Shown: positions 1 to 9,470, counted from the first letter of the stretch. The stretch: 64,000 nucleotides of DNA from Dokdonia sp. Hel_I_53 (GCF_007827465.1 NZ_VISL01000001.1:2866001-2930000), one strand, 5' to 3'. Notes: generated from the sequence alone by a model not told the origin. A program made the numbers and translations.

Positions 1-36
1 GCGCAATAATTTTGTTATATAATTTTTAGAATGAGT

Positions 37-312
37 TTAAACGATTTCGGCACTTAATCCAGCTTGTAAAAGTTTTGAACAACGAGGTTTCAAATCTTTA
101 TAATCTCCTGTTTTTACAGAACACTTACCTTTGTAGTGAACTAGTAGAGCGCATTGATGTGCTTGCTCTTCCTCATGATCACAAGCATAAACAAGCGAAT
201 TAATCACATGGTCAAATGTATTTACATCGTCATTATACAATATAATTTCATGAGAAGGAGTCTCCTCTGTCAGTACATCTAAATCTTCTTGATATTTTTC
301 TTGGGTACTCAT
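37..312 (-). CDS. clpS: ATP-dependent Clp protease adaptor ClpS
   Basis: ClpS delivers N-degron substrates to the ClpAP/ClpCP protease in the cytosol. The 91-residue product has the family core with LYNDDVNTFDHVI near the N terminus (the substrate-pocket segment) and a conserved HYKGKCSV stretch later. An upstream in-frame ATG at 375 would add 21 residues, but those carry no homology and run over a copy of the dispersed palindrome, so the start MSTQEKYQ at 312 is chosen. It lies downstream of prmA on the same strand, separated by about 160 bases. Identification is firm; the start is very likely. Confidence 0.93.
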   Translation of the reverse strand: MSTQEKYQEDLDVLTEETPSHEIILYNDDVNTFDHVINSLVYACDHEEEQAHQCALLVHYKGKCSVKTGDYKDLKPRCSKLLQAGLSAEIV

Positions 313-358
313 AATGGGGTTGTTATCAATGCAAAAATACAAAATATACTGTTTTCGC

Positions 359-368
359 TTTCGCGAAA
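359..368. repeat. Iterated palindrome copy 1 (TTTCGCGAAA)
   Basis: Core with left CGC flank, intergenic between prmA and clpS, 47 bases upstream of the clpS start. Confidence 0.95.
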
Positions 369-471
369 ATCTCACAGTCCTAAATTAATCATGAAATTTC
401 TGAACAATATAATCGTAGGTTAAAAATCCACTCAGTTTACTGAAAAGACAAAAATGTTTTAATAAATTAAA

Positions 472-1332
472 TTATCTTCTCTCAAACTTACAGGCTACCC
501 AATTATTTCGTTCATAATTACTAACGAAGTAAAGGCCATGTTCATTGCATTTTTCTGAAATTAATGGAATATCTTCTGTGTAAAATCCACTCAATAATAA
601 GATACCATCCTCAGGTAAACATTTCGCGTAAGCGGGAATATCTTGAAGCAAGATGTTGCGATTTATATTTGCGATAATGACGTCATAGTTCTTGTCTTCA
701 AGTAGTTTTACATCACCTTCATAAACATCAATATGTTTACAATTGTTTCTTTCTGCATTTTCTATGCTATTTAAATAACACCAGTTGTCTATGTCTATAG
801 CGTCTATGGGTTTGGCTTCACGCATTTCAGCTAGAATAGCCAGTACACCTGTGCCGCAACCCATATCTAGTGTTTTTTTATCTTTTAGATCAAGTTTAAG
901 TAGATGCTTAATCATCATATGAGTAGTCTCGTGATGACCAGTCCCAAAAGACATTTTTGGTTCTATTACGATATCGTACAACACATCAGTTTTGTCATGA
1001 AAGGGAGCTCTTACCGCGCATTTACCATCTACCTCTATAGGTTCAAAATTCTTTTCCCACTCTTCATTCCAGTTTACTTGTTCAATTTCTTCTGCTACAT
1101 AAGTAATCGTAAACTCATCAGAATTCATAATTTGAATATCGGTAAGTAGTGAATCATAGTCTACATCCTGAGAATTAGGAAAAGCTTCATCTTTTTGAAT
1201 GTAAGCAATTACTCCTGCTTCATTTTCAGTAAAACTTTCAAAGCCTGCGTAGCCTAGTTCTGCAATTAGTATTTCGGTTGCAGGATCTCGGGGTTCAATA
1301 GTAAAGGTGTAGCCTAAATAAATTGGAGTCAT
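472..1332 (-). CDS. prmA: Ribosomal protein L11 methyltransferase
   Basis: PrmA trimethylates ribosomal protein L11 using S-adenosylmethionine. The 286-residue product is of normal length for the family. The class I methyltransferase core is visible: the pre-motif PKMSFGTGHHETT at about residues 125-138, motif I LDMGCGTGVLAI at about 155-166, and the catalytic-loop motif NINRNIL near residue 222. The N-terminal L11-binding domain is shorter than in Proteobacteria, as usual in Bacteroidota. It lies between tpiA and clpS on the same strand; a hairpin separates it from tpiA. Confidence 0.95.
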   Translation of the reverse strand: MTPIYLGYTFTIEPRDPATEILIAELGYAGFESFTENEAGVIAYIQKDEAFPNSQDVDYDSLLTDIQIMNSDEFTITYVAEEIEQVNWNEEWEKNFEPIEVDGKCAVRAPFHDKTDVLYDIVIEPKMSFGTGHHETTHMMIKHLLKLDLKDKKTLDMGCGTGVLAILAEMREAKPIDAIDIDNWCYLNSIENAERNNCKHIDVYEGDVKLLEDKNYDVIIANINRNILLQDIPAYAKCLPEDGILLLSGFYTEDIPLISEKCNEHGLYFVSNYERNNWVACKFERR

Positions 1333-1386
1333 TTTATCCTATTTAAAAATTTTGTGAGTGCAAAAATAAGGTTTATAAAACTACAA

Positions 1387-1426
1387 ATCCTCTATGCTGC
1401 ACAATAGCGAGCAGTGCATAGAGGAT
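1387..1426 (-). terminator. Hairpin downstream of tpiA
   Basis: ATCCTCTATGC and GCATAGAGGAT form an 11-bp stem, with an inner CTGC/GCAG pair. On the minus strand it follows the tpiA stop by about 33 bases and leads into a T-rich stretch. It probably terminates tpiA ahead of prmA. Confidence 0.7.
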
Positions 1427-1458
1427 TAATATAAAATTCTATTTTTATAATAAATGGC

Positions 1459-2214
1459 CTATTGCTGAAAGGCATTAACAATCTCAAAAAAGTCTGTAGC
1501 ATTTAGTGCAGCGCCACCTATAAGTCCACCGTCTACATCTTTTTTGTTAAAAATTTCTTTTGCGTTAGTAGGTTTTACAGAACCTCCATATAAGATACTC
1601 ACTCCATCTGCGACTTCTTGCCCGTATGTTGAAGCGATAGTGTTGCGAATAAATTGGTGCATCTCTTGTGCCTGCTCAGGTGAAGCTGTTTCTCCAGTAC
1701 CTATAGCCCAAACAGGTTCATAAGCAAGTATTATGTTTGACCATGCATCTTTATCTAGATGAAATAATGCATTTTCAAGCTGAGTTGCTACCACGTCTTC
1801 ATGTTTCTCATCCTTACGATCTTGCAGTTCTTCTCCAAAACAAAAAATGATTCTCAATTCATTTTTTAGTGCACTATTTACTTTTTTTGCTAGCAATTCG
1901 TCTGTTTCATGAAAATATGCGCGTCGCTCACTATGACCCAAGATAACGGTGTTTATACCTATTCCCTTAAGCATCTTTGCAGAGATTTCACCTGTGAATG
2001 CACCACTTTCTTCTTGGTGCATATTTTGTGCAGCAACTTTGATGTTGCTATCACTTAGACTTTCAAATGCTTTATATAGATTCACAAATGTAGGTGCAAT
2101 AATAACCTCTGCATCTCCTAAGTTTCTTTCTTTCTTTAGATTCGTAATAAGTCCTGCGGTATCTGCTAGGTCATTATTCATTTTCCAGTTTCCTGCTACA
2201 ATATGTTTTCTCAT
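1459..2214 (-). CDS. tpiA: Triosephosphate isomerase
   Basis: This enzyme interconverts dihydroxyacetone phosphate and glyceraldehyde 3-phosphate in glycolysis and gluconeogenesis. The 251-residue product is full length and shows all signatures: GNWKMN at residues 8-13 (substrate Lys), ILGHSERR near 92 (catalytic His), AYEPVWAIGTG near 165 (catalytic Glu) and LYGGSVKP near 210 (phosphate loop). It is the middle gene of a same-strand series with the ABC permease upstream and prmA downstream, but 230 bases of intergenic DNA precede it and a hairpin follows, so it may be its own transcript. Confidence 0.97.
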   Translation of the reverse strand: MRKHIVAGNWKMNNDLADTAGLITNLKKERNLGDAEVIIAPTFVNLYKAFESLSDSNIKVAAQNMHQEESGAFTGEISAKMLKGIGINTVILGHSERRAYFHETDELLAKKVNSALKNELRIIFCFGEELQDRKDEKHEDVVATQLENALFHLDKDAWSNIILAYEPVWAIGTGETASPEQAQEMHQFIRNTIASTYGQEVADGVSILYGGSVKPTNAKEIFNKKDVDGGLIGGAALNATDFFEIVNAFQQ

Positions 2215-2387
2215 AATATATAGTATACCCTTACAAAGAAGGTGTTTAAATTTTTAATTCAACAAATTCACGATCTGTTCTCAAATATAGCAACCTGTTT
2301 GTTAGTTCAACTTGGATTTAACCCAATTTTCACGATTATAAAGTTTACAGTTTCTAAGTATGAAAATGTGGTTGATAGATATAAGTT

Positions 2388-2403
2388 CGCTTTCGCGAAA
2401 GCG
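2388..2403. repeat. Iterated palindrome copy 2
   Basis: Full 16-base CGCTTTCGCGAAAGCG, intergenic between the permease stop and tpiA start. Confidence 0.95.
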
Positions 2404-2447
2404 TAAAAAAAACATTTATTTCTACAAATCTTAATCAGATGAAGGTC

Positions 2448-3524
2448 TTATTCCAACTTTATTTTTGGATCCAGCCAAGCATAGATAAAGTCTACAAGAA
2501 TATTAATGGTGACAAAGAGGCTGGCAATGACAAGCACCGCACCCATTATAATAGGTAAGTCTAAAGTATTTAATGCATCTACAATTTCTTTTCCTAAGCC
2601 ATTCCACCCAAAAATATACTCCACAAAGACGGCTCCTGCGAGCATAGAGGCAAACCATCCTGAAACAGCAGTGACTACAGGATTTAATGCATTTTTTAAT
2701 GCATGATTTTTAATGATTTTATAGGAAGATAGCCCTTTTGCTCTTGCGGTTCGGATATATTCTTGATTATATACTTCTAACAAAGAATTACGCATAAGCT
2801 GAATGACAACAGCAAGCGGTCTAATTCCTAAAACAAGTGCAGGTAAAATGAGATTTTTCCACTGGATACGTACGCTTTCGCCAAAATCATCCATGGCATA
2901 TAAACTTCCCGTCATATTAAGGTTTGTATACTCATGTAACACATACCCGAAAAGCCAAGCAAATAAAATAGCGCTGAAAAAACTTGGTACACTCATCCCA
3001 AAGGTACTTACAATTTGGATGGTTTTATCAACCCACGTATCTCGCATTTGTGCAGAAATTATTCCTAAAAAAACACCTATAAGTATTGCTATGGTAATGG
3101 CAGACACCGCCAGAACCATAGTGTTAGGTAATGTTTCTGCAATAACCTGAGTAACTGGCTTTCCTGTTTTTTGAAAACTTTCTCTTAAGTAAGGATATTT
3201 GAGAGCTAATGTTTTATTTCCAATTGTAAAAAGTGGAGTTGCGGTATATTTTCCAGTTTCTAGCGAGGTATAATTATCTGTATCGTTTGAGTGGATAGAA
3301 AGGAGGGAGAGGTCATTCAGATAATACGCGTATTGCGTCAAAATAGGCTGATCAAAGCCATACTTTGCTCGCACTTTTGCAAGTTGTTCTGGATCCTCAT
3401 TTTGATCTAACATCATTCTCGCAGGATCCCCAGGAAGCACTGTAAATAAAAAAAATATAACTGTGACAACACCTAGGAGTGTTAGAAAAGCATAGCCAAG
3501 TTTTTTTAAAAGGTACTGCAACAT
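2448..3524 (-). CDS. ABC transporter permease, oligopeptide/DppB type
   Basis: Inner-membrane permease of a peptide (PepT/Opp) ABC importer. The 358-residue sequence begins with the hallmark first membrane helix and VLPGDPARMMLDQNEDPEQL motif, then has further membrane segments and the EAA loop EYIRTARAKGLSSYKI before the last helices, typical of DppB/OppB. Its start codon overlaps the stop of the upstream DoxX-fusion gene by one base (ATG/TGA arrangement), so they are translationally linked. No second permease, ATPase or binding protein sits beside it; a peptide-binding lipoprotein is about 41 kb away at 44953-46581. The exact substrate is unknown. Confidence 0.88.
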   Translation of the reverse strand: MLQYLLKKLGYAFLTLLGVVTVIFFLFTVLPGDPARMMLDQNEDPEQLAKVRAKYGFDQPILTQYAYYLNDLSLLSIHSNDTDNYTSLETGKYTATPLFTIGNKTLALKYPYLRESFQKTGKPVTQVIAETLPNTMVLAVSAITIAILIGVFLGIISAQMRDTWVDKTIQIVSTFGMSVPSFFSAILFAWLFGYVLHEYTNLNMTGSLYAMDDFGESVRIQWKNLILPALVLGIRPLAVVIQLMRNSLLEVYNQEYIRTARAKGLSSYKIIKNHALKNALNPVVTAVSGWFASMLAGAVFVEYIFGWNGLGKEIVDALNTLDLPIIMGAVLVIASLFVTINILVDFIYAWLDPKIKLE

Positions 3525-5260
3525 TATTGAGGATTGTTTGACTTGTTTTTTCTTCTAAGTGCCTCCTCTAAAGTAATTGACTCGTATTGAAAATCATTTC
3601 CAAAAAGATCAGTTGCATAAGATTCGATTGTTTGAGAAAAGCCAGCGTCTTTTCTTCGATCATTAACTGATTCAGAATTTTTAATTGGCCAGATAAAGGA
3701 GGGGCCTTCTCCATAATTGACTCCTTGAGTGCCGTATAGTTGCATCTTTTCCAAATTCATTAAATATCTATCTTCCATCATAGCAACCAATTTATAAGGG
3801 ATTTCTCCATTCATTCCAGCTTCTTTAATTATAGGTAAGTATGCTTCTATATATTCAGGGTTGTGTTGTATGACATACCAAGCTGCGGTATTTGTGGGTA
3901 CTCCTACTAAACTTTTACCAGGATACCCCTGAGTATCTAATAATCTGAGTATCCTTTTTAAATTACTGGTGTCTAACGCAAGTTGTTTTTGCCATAAATC
4001 ACCAGTATAGTCTGCAGCTTCAAGACCCATTTTCTTGCCTTCTAAAGCTCGCTTTTCTGGGTTATTTATATGCATTAATTTCCTGTATTTCTGGTCTAAA
4101 ACTGCAATACTATCTAACTCTCGCTTTAGTTTGAAATTAAGTTTTGGCTGCGCTGTAGGAAGTTTTTTGAGTTTCAAATCTGAAGCATCATTATAATGAA
4201 GTTTTTGAAGAATTGTCCCTTCATCAAGGCTTAAAATCCCTGGGCTAGCTCTAACGATTGTTTTTAAGACAGTTTCATCCGTATAGTAAAAACTAAAAGG
4301 CAATTTAAAATTTTTTGCAAATTGCTCTGCGTCTATCTGTGCAGATGAACTTAAACCAATAACTTTATAGCCTTTTCGTATGGCTTCTTCAGAAATTTTA
4401 CGAATGTTATAATACCCTTCACGCTCTGTAGTAGCAAGATTATAGGCTATAATGATAATTAGGTTTTTTTGTTTAAGAAATTCTGAAGTATAGTCCTTAC
4501 CATCACGCTCTATGGTAAAATCATGGACAGGTGGTATGTAGCCAACTTGTGTTTGTACGACTTCATAATCTATAAAAGTTCCCTTTACTGTTGGGTAGCC
4601 ACCACTTGTAGTGATGATTTCTTCCTCTCCATCAACATTAAATTTCCACTGATATTCAAAAATAGCTTCAGGTGCGCCCTCAGGAATTATCATTCCTTCG
4701 GAAATATTATTACCAACTTTATAGGCTCTAAAGTCTAACCAAGGGAGATGCATTAATACATAATATCCAAAAGCCATACAGGCAATAAAGGCAATAAAAA
4801 TAATAATGGAATTTACCATTTTGGCGAAAGCCGGTTGAATAAATTTTTGGTGTAAAATTAGAAATACAATAAGCACCAGTAAAATCACATCTTTAGCAAA
4901 GGATTCCCAAGGTACAAGTGGAATAGCATCTCCAAAACAACCACAATCTGTTACTTTATTAAAGTAAGCAGAGTAGAAAGTTAAAAACGTAAAAAAGGCA
5001 ATCATGGCTAGTAATAACCATAAGACAATTTTTTTGCGATGCCCTATAAGTAAAGCGATTCCCAATAATATTTCAACAATAACGAGAATGATTGCAATTA
5101 GTAATGCATAGGGAGATAGAAATTCTAAACTAAGTACTTCGGGACTAAAATATTCTTGGAGTTTATATGAAAACCCCAGTGGGTCATTCAGTTTAATAAA
5201 ACCACTGAAAATAAAAAGTATTCCTACTATAAATCTTACTATATGTGTGAGAATTTTCAA
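3524..5260 (-). CDS. DoxX/MauE-type membrane protein fused to thioredoxin-like domain and C-terminal extension
   Basis: The 578-residue product starts with a four-helix DoxX/MauE membrane domain (about residues 1-150) containing the conserved CGCFGDA cysteine motif, followed by another membrane helix, a periplasmic segment, and a thioredoxin/TlpA-like region (about 245-365). In that region the place of the CxxC is taken by YNLATTE, so it looks redox-inactive. About 200 further residues follow, with a VPTNTAAWYVIQHN stretch that resembles the DUF6624 family. Bacteroidota homologues (BT_3928 type) are, as I recall, shorter, ending after the thioredoxin-like part. It lies 12 bases after the DUF1599 gene and overlaps the permease start. 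Function is unknown; an envelope redox or stress role is inference. Confidence 0.75.
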   Translation of the reverse strand: MKILTHIVRFIVGILFIFSGFIKLNDPLGFSYKLQEYFSPEVLSLEFLSPYALLIAIILVIVEILLGIALLIGHRKKIVLWLLLAMIAFFTFLTFYSAYFNKVTDCGCFGDAIPLVPWESFAKDVILLVLIVFLILHQKFIQPAFAKMVNSIIIFIAFIACMAFGYYVLMHLPWLDFRAYKVGNNISEGMIIPEGAPEAIFEYQWKFNVDGEEEIITTSGGYPTVKGTFIDYEVVQTQVGYIPPVHDFTIERDGKDYTSEFLKQKNLIIIIAYNLATTEREGYYNIRKISEEAIRKGYKVIGLSSSAQIDAEQFAKNFKLPFSFYYTDETVLKTIVRASPGILSLDEGTILQKLHYNDASDLKLKKLPTAQPKLNFKLKRELDSIAVLDQKYRKLMHINNPEKRALEGKKMGLEAADYTGDLWQKQLALDTSNLKRILRLLDTQGYPGKSLVGVPTNTAAWYVIQHNPEYIEAYLPIIKEAGMNGEIPYKLVAMMEDRYLMNLEKMQLYGTQGVNYGEGPSFIWPIKNSESVNDRRKDAGFSQTIESYATDLFGNDFQYESITLEEALRRKNKSNNPQ

Positions 5261-5272
5261 GACGTGTATAAA

Positions 5273-5806
5273 TTAATTAAGATGAATGAGCGCAAATACA
5301 GCGTAGTTTATCATGTCTTGATAATTCGCATCAATTCCTTCTGAAACTAAAGTTTTTCCTTGATTATCTTCTATTTGTTTTACGCGTAAAAGTTTTTGTA
5401 AGATAAGATCTGTAAGTGAGCTTACTCGCATATCACGCCAAGCTTCACCGTAATCATGATTTTTATCCATCATGAGTTGTTTGGTAAGTGCTATTTTTTC
5501 ATCATAGTACCGAGTGGCTTCGAGTACATTGAGATCTGGTTGTTCTACAATACCGAGTTCTAATTGTACTAGTGCCATCGCACAATAATTGATAATCCCT
5601 ATAAATTCTGACTGCTGGCCTTCATCCACTTTTTGCACTTCATTTTGCTGTAGGCCTCGTATGCGTTGTGCTTTGATAAAAATTTGATCTGTGAGAGAAG
5701 GGAGCCTTAAGATGCGCCATGCACTACCATAATCTTTCATTTTTTTAATGAATAAATCTCTACATTGCGTAATTACAGCATCATACTGAGCAGAAGTATC
5801 GGCCAT
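5273..5806 (-). CDS. DUF1599 protein with internal duplication
   Basis: Soluble 177-residue protein of the DUF1599 family, found next to the DoxX/tpiA locus in many Bacteroidota. It consists of two similar halves: KKMKDYGSAWRILRLPSLTDQI at about residues 20-41 recurs as DKNHDYGEAWRDMRVSSLTDLI at about 112-133, and each is followed by an R(I/V)..(I/L) segment and an INY(C)A..AL helix. No catalytic function is established that I know of. First gene of the minus-strand run DUF1599-DoxX-permease; spacing to the next gene is 12 bases. Confidence 0.85.
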   Translation of the reverse strand: MADTSAQYDAVITQCRDLFIKKMKDYGSAWRILRLPSLTDQIFIKAQRIRGLQQNEVQKVDEGQQSEFIGIINYCAMALVQLELGIVEQPDLNVLEATRYYDEKIALTKQLMMDKNHDYGEAWRDMRVSSLTDLILQKLLRVKQIEDNQGKTLVSEGIDANYQDMINYAVFALIHLN

Positions 5807-5957
5807 TAGTGGTGTATTGGTTTTGCGTAAATTTCGGTTAAAATACTCAATTATTAAAATGAGATAGTGCTATTCTATTTGCTTGATGGATGCTCTTAAA
5901 AAAATTACGATATTTGTAGACTTCGTTTAATGGAATTTTTCCTTTTAAAATAAAATT

Positions 5958-6140
5958 ATGAGTATGAATAAAAATACCGTTTTAGGATGGGCCACATTTA
6001 TAATGATATTAGTAGGATTAGGTCTTATAGGCTTAGGAGCATTTAGATATAACGAAATTGCTGGCTGGGGATTTGCCTCTGTGGGTATAGGTTTTTTTGC
6101 AATTGCTTGGGTATTTAACGCACTCAAGGGGCGTGTTTAA
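5958..6140 (+). CDS. Small membrane protein, CAL67264 family
   Basis: Sixty-residue protein with two hydrophobic segments (about residues 9-28 and 33-55) separated by a short loop with RYNEIAGW, ending in a basic tail LKGRV. It matches the flavobacterial CAL67264 small membrane protein family as I remember it. It is first of a plus-strand run with tilS 16 bases downstream, then dsbD and the CocE hydrolase. Met-3 is an equally possible start. The function is unknown. The antisense frame is also open here but has no coding character. Confidence 0.78.
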   Translation: MSMNKNTVLGWATFIMILVGLGLIGLGAFRYNEIAGWGFASVGIGFFAIAWVFNALKGRV

Positions 6141-6156
6141 TTTTAAAAAGTAGCGT

Positions 6157-7470
6157 ATGCTTGAAGCTTTTAAGCAGTATAGCGCACAACATTTTCCATT
6201 CCTTTTTTCATCTAAGGTATTGATCACCGTTAGTGGTGGCCTGGATAGCATGGTCTTATTTCATCTGTGTAAAACATTACGGTTTGACGTGAGTGTGGCG
6301 CATTGTAATTTTAGGTTACGAGGAGATGAGAGTGAAGCCGATACGCAATTTGTTACTTCCTATTGTGAAAATCAAAATATTTCTCTTTATAAAAAGTATT
6401 TTGATACAACCGCTTACGCGAAAATAGCCAAAACCTCAACCCAAATCGCCGCAAGAAAGCTTCGTTACCAGTGGTTTTATGAACTTTCTGAAGCCAAAGG
6501 TTTTGAGTATATACTTACTGCTCATCACCTGAATGATGATGTAGAAACATTTTTAATCAATCTAGGGAGAGGTAGTGGATTAGAAGGCTTGACTGGAATA
6601 CCTGCAATCAATGGTAAAGTTGTGAGACCATTACTTACCTTTTCGCGAAAGCAAATAAAAGAGTATGCACAACTTCATAATATAGTGTGGAGAGAGGATA
6701 GTTCTAATGCTTCAGATAAGTATTTGCGAAACCAATTAAGGCATCATGCTGTTCCAGCATTGCAGAATGCACAACCTAATTTTGTCAAAGGGTATGAAAA
6801 CACAAAAGCCCACTTGCAGCAAACAAGTGATTTGTTAAGTGTATATACACAACAATTAAAACAAGAATACCTCATTGCAGAAGACAATGTGTTAAGTATT
6901 AAGTTGGAACGTATACAGCGTCATCCAGCACCAAATGCTGTTTTATATGCCATTCTCAATGACTACAATTTTACTGCTTGGGAAGATATATATGACTTAC
7001 TATCAGCACAATCTGGAAAGCAAGTATTTTCTAGCACACATAAAATTTTAAAGGATAGAGATGTCTTGCTACTTACGTCACTTATTAATTTAGATCACGA
7101 ATTGTTTACTTGGGAGTCTAAAGAAAATGAAGTTACTGGACCTTTTGGTATGTTAGTTAAAGAGCGTATCAATTCTATTAAAAATTCATCTCAAAAAGAA
7201 ATCTATATTGATTCAGCTCTAGTTAAATTTCCACTTACAATTCGCACACGAAGAGAGGGAGATGTTTTTTATCCTTTTGGCCTATCAGGTAAGAAAAAAT
7301 TGAGTAAGTATTTTAAGGATGAAAAGCTATCTTTGATAGCTAAAGATAAAACCTGGCTCCTCTGTCAAGGTAACACTATTATTTGGGTAATAGGCATGCG
7401 GGCAGATGATCGTTTCAAAGTAACAAAAAGCACTCAAAGTATTATAAAATTATCATGGTATGATGCGTAA
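6157..7470 (+). CDS. tilS: tRNA(Ile)-lysidine synthetase
   Basis: TilS converts the wobble cytidine of the CAU-anticodon tRNA-Ile to lysidine with ATP and lysine, making it read AUA. The 437-residue product has the N-type ATP pyrophosphatase loop SGGLDS at residues 26-31, the HHLNDDVETFLINL segment near 127, and the C-terminal TilS domain (about 350-437) with RREGDVFYPFG and KKKLSKYFKDEK. A copy of the dispersed palindrome lies at 6641-6650 and encodes FSRKQ. Its last 11 bases overlap the start of the DsbD-like gene. Confidence 0.95.
   Translation: MLEAFKQYSAQHFPFLFSSKVLITVSGGLDSMVLFHLCKTLRFDVSVAHCNFRLRGDESEADTQFVTSYCENQNISLYKKYFDTTAYAKIAKTSTQIAARKLRYQWFYELSEAKGFEYILTAHHLNDDVETFLINLGRGSGLEGLTGIPAINGKVVRPLLTFSRKQIKEYAQLHNIVWREDSSNASDKYLRNQLRHHAVPALQNAQPNFVKGYENTKAHLQQTSDLLSVYTQQLKQEYLIAEDNVLSIKLERIQRHPAPNAVLYAILNDYNFTAWEDIYDLLSAQSGKQVFSSTHKILKDRDVLLLTSLINLDHELFTWESKENEVTGPFGMLVKERINSIKNSSQKEIYIDSALVKFPLTIRTRREGDVFYPFGLSGKKKLSKYFKDEKLSLIAKDKTWLLCQGNTIIWVIGMRADDRFKVTKSTQSIIKLSWYDA
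6641..6650. repeat. Iterated palindrome copy 3
   Basis: Core only, inside tilS, encoding FSRK. Confidence 0.95.
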
Positions 7471-9469
7471 AGCACAGTTCATTTTTTCATTTATTTTTTT
7501 TATTTCACTCATAACTTTTAGTCAAGGCTTTGGTCTTGCTGGGAATAATACTTCTTACGATCCCGTACGCTGGAGTGGGAGTGTAGAGAAAATTTCAGAT
7601 GCTACTTACATTTTACATTATAATGCTACGGTAGAGAAGGACTGGTATATCTATGCTCAAGAGAGTGAGAGTGGGATCCCATTTTCATTTGAATTTTTAA
7701 ACAGTGAAAATAATATTGTTAGAGATGGATTAGCAAAAGAATCTGAAACGATCACTTTTTACGACGATGTTTTTCAAGAAAATGCAACAAAATTTTTAGG
7801 GCAAACCCCCTCACTATCACAAAATATAACACTCTTAAATACAGACATAAAAATTATAAAATCTGTGATTAGTTATCAAGTTTGTAAAGAAGTGTGTATT
7901 CCTCAGGAATTCTATATAACGCATCAGTTAGAAACTAAGGAAGTGAAGGTGTTCACAAACTTTACCGAGTTTGAAAATTACGGAACCTCAAAAACTATAG
8001 CATCTCCTTCCTCTGATCTTCAAGAAGAAGTTGCATCTCAAAATGATACCAATAGTAATTGGACCGTTTTTATATTATCATTTTTAGGAGGACTTGCCGC
8101 ATTACTTACACCATGTGTATTTCCAATGATTCCTATGACGGTGAGTTACTTTACAAAACAAAGTAAATCCAGAGCAGCAGGTATAAAAAATGCCATAATC
8201 TATGGCCTTTCAATAATTGTGATATATGTGTTTATTGGATTTGCAGTAACTACAATATTTGGTGAAACAGCAATTGTTGAGCTTTCTACAAGTGTTACAT
8301 TCAATGTCATTTTCTTTGTGTTGTTGGTCATATTTGCCATTTCATTTTTTGGTGCCTTTGAAATCATGCTACCTCAAAAGTGGGCCAATAAAATTGACAG
8401 CCAAGCGGATCGTGGTGGTCTCATCGGGATATTCTTTATGGCACTGGCGCTTGCTATCGTTAGTTTTAGCTGTACGGGACCCATTGTTGGAACAGCGTTG
8501 GTTCAGTCAGTAGTTGAGGGTGGTATTACTCCTGTTATTAGTATGCTTGGATTTTCAACTGCTATTGCTTTACCGTTTGCCTTATTTGCACTATTCCCTG
8601 GATGGCTCAATACGTTGCCTAAATCTGGAGGATGGCTTAATACTGTAAAAGTAGTTTTAGGTTTTCTAGAACTTGCGCTAGCCTTCAAATTCTTATCAAA
8701 CGCAGATTTAGTGTCGCAATCACATTTCTTAGAAAGGGAAGTTTTTCTGGCTCTAATAATCGCAATTATGGTTGGAATGGCACTCTATCTCTTTGGTAAA
8801 CTAAAATTACCGCATGACAGTGATCTGTCTCATATTTCTGTAGGTCGATTACTTCTAGGTATTCTAACAGTGTCATTTGTTGTGTATATGATTCCAGGTT
8901 TGTGGGGTGCACCATTAAAATTAATTAGTGGCTTTCCGCCACCATTACATTATAGTGAGTCCCCATATGGAGTAGGAGGCGGAAATGCTAACGCTGCTAA
9001 AGATCAAGACATACCAAATGGCGCAGAATTAGGACCTCACGATATTATATCATTCACAGATTATGAGGCTGGGATTGCCTATGCTAAACAGCAAAATAAA
9101 CCCATACTGCTTGATTTTACAGGATATGCTTGCATTAATTGCCGTCGTATGGAAGAGCGTGTGTGGTCTGACCCAAAGGTTCTTAATATTCTGAAAAATG
9201 ACATTGTTCTCATTTCTCTTTACGGAGATTCAAGGGAGCTATTGCCAGAATCTGAGCAAACTGTAAGTCCTTCAGGGAGACGTATTAAAACTGTAGGTAA
9301 TAAATGGAGTAACTTTCAGATCGAGAATTACAATATTCTAGCAGCACCTTACTATGTGCTATTAGATCATGATGAATCACCTTTAAATCAGCCAGTAGCT
9401 TATACACCAGACATTGACGTTTATTTAGCTTGGCTTGAAGAAGGAATAACAAATTTTAATAGAAACTAA
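7460..9469 (+). CDS. DsbD-type thiol:disulfide interchange protein
   Basis: Membrane reductase that moves electrons from cytoplasmic thioredoxin to the periplasm. Domains in order: signal peptide (residues 1-22), periplasmic DsbD-alpha-like domain (about 35-155) with the cysteine pair in VCKEVCIP, a membrane domain starting about residue 200 with redox Cys219 in LTPCVFPMIP and its partner in SFSCTGPIVG, and a C-terminal thioredoxin-like domain with C558-I-N-C561. The length (669) is somewhat above the E. coli protein. It overlaps tilS by 11 bases and ends 1 base before the CocE hydrolase, so the genes are probably cotranscribed. It may also serve cytochrome c maturation. Confidence 0.92.
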   Translation: MMRKAQFIFSFIFFISLITFSQGFGLAGNNTSYDPVRWSGSVEKISDATYILHYNATVEKDWYIYAQESESGIPFSFEFLNSENNIVRDGLAKESETITFYDDVFQENATKFLGQTPSLSQNITLLNTDIKIIKSVISYQVCKEVCIPQEFYITHQLETKEVKVFTNFTEFENYGTSKTIASPSSDLQEEVASQNDTNSNWTVFILSFLGGLAALLTPCVFPMIPMTVSYFTKQSKSRAAGIKNAIIYGLSIIVIYVFIGFAVTTIFGETAIVELSTSVTFNVIFFVLLVIFAISFFGAFEIMLPQKWANKIDSQADRGGLIGIFFMALALAIVSFSCTGPIVGTALVQSVVEGGITPVISMLGFSTAIALPFALFALFPGWLNTLPKSGGWLNTVKVVLGFLELALAFKFLSNADLVSQSHFLEREVFLALIIAIMVGMALYLFGKLKLPHDSDLSHISVGRLLLGILTVSFVVYMIPGLWGAPLKLISGFPPPLHYSESPYGVGGGNANAAKDQDIPNGAELGPHDIISFTDYEAGIAYAKQQNKPILLDFTGYACINCRRMEERVWSDPKVLNILKNDIVLISLYGDSRELLPESEQTVSPSGRRIKTVGNKWSNFQIENYNILAAPYYVLLDHDESPLNQPVAYTPDIDVYLAWLEEGITNFNRN

Positions 9470-9470
9470 G

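Noticed and set aside
5945..6127. Antisense frame opposite the small membrane protein
   Set aside because: The plus-strand frame has two clean membrane segments and fits the gene run; the antisense product is low-complexity and lacks a context.
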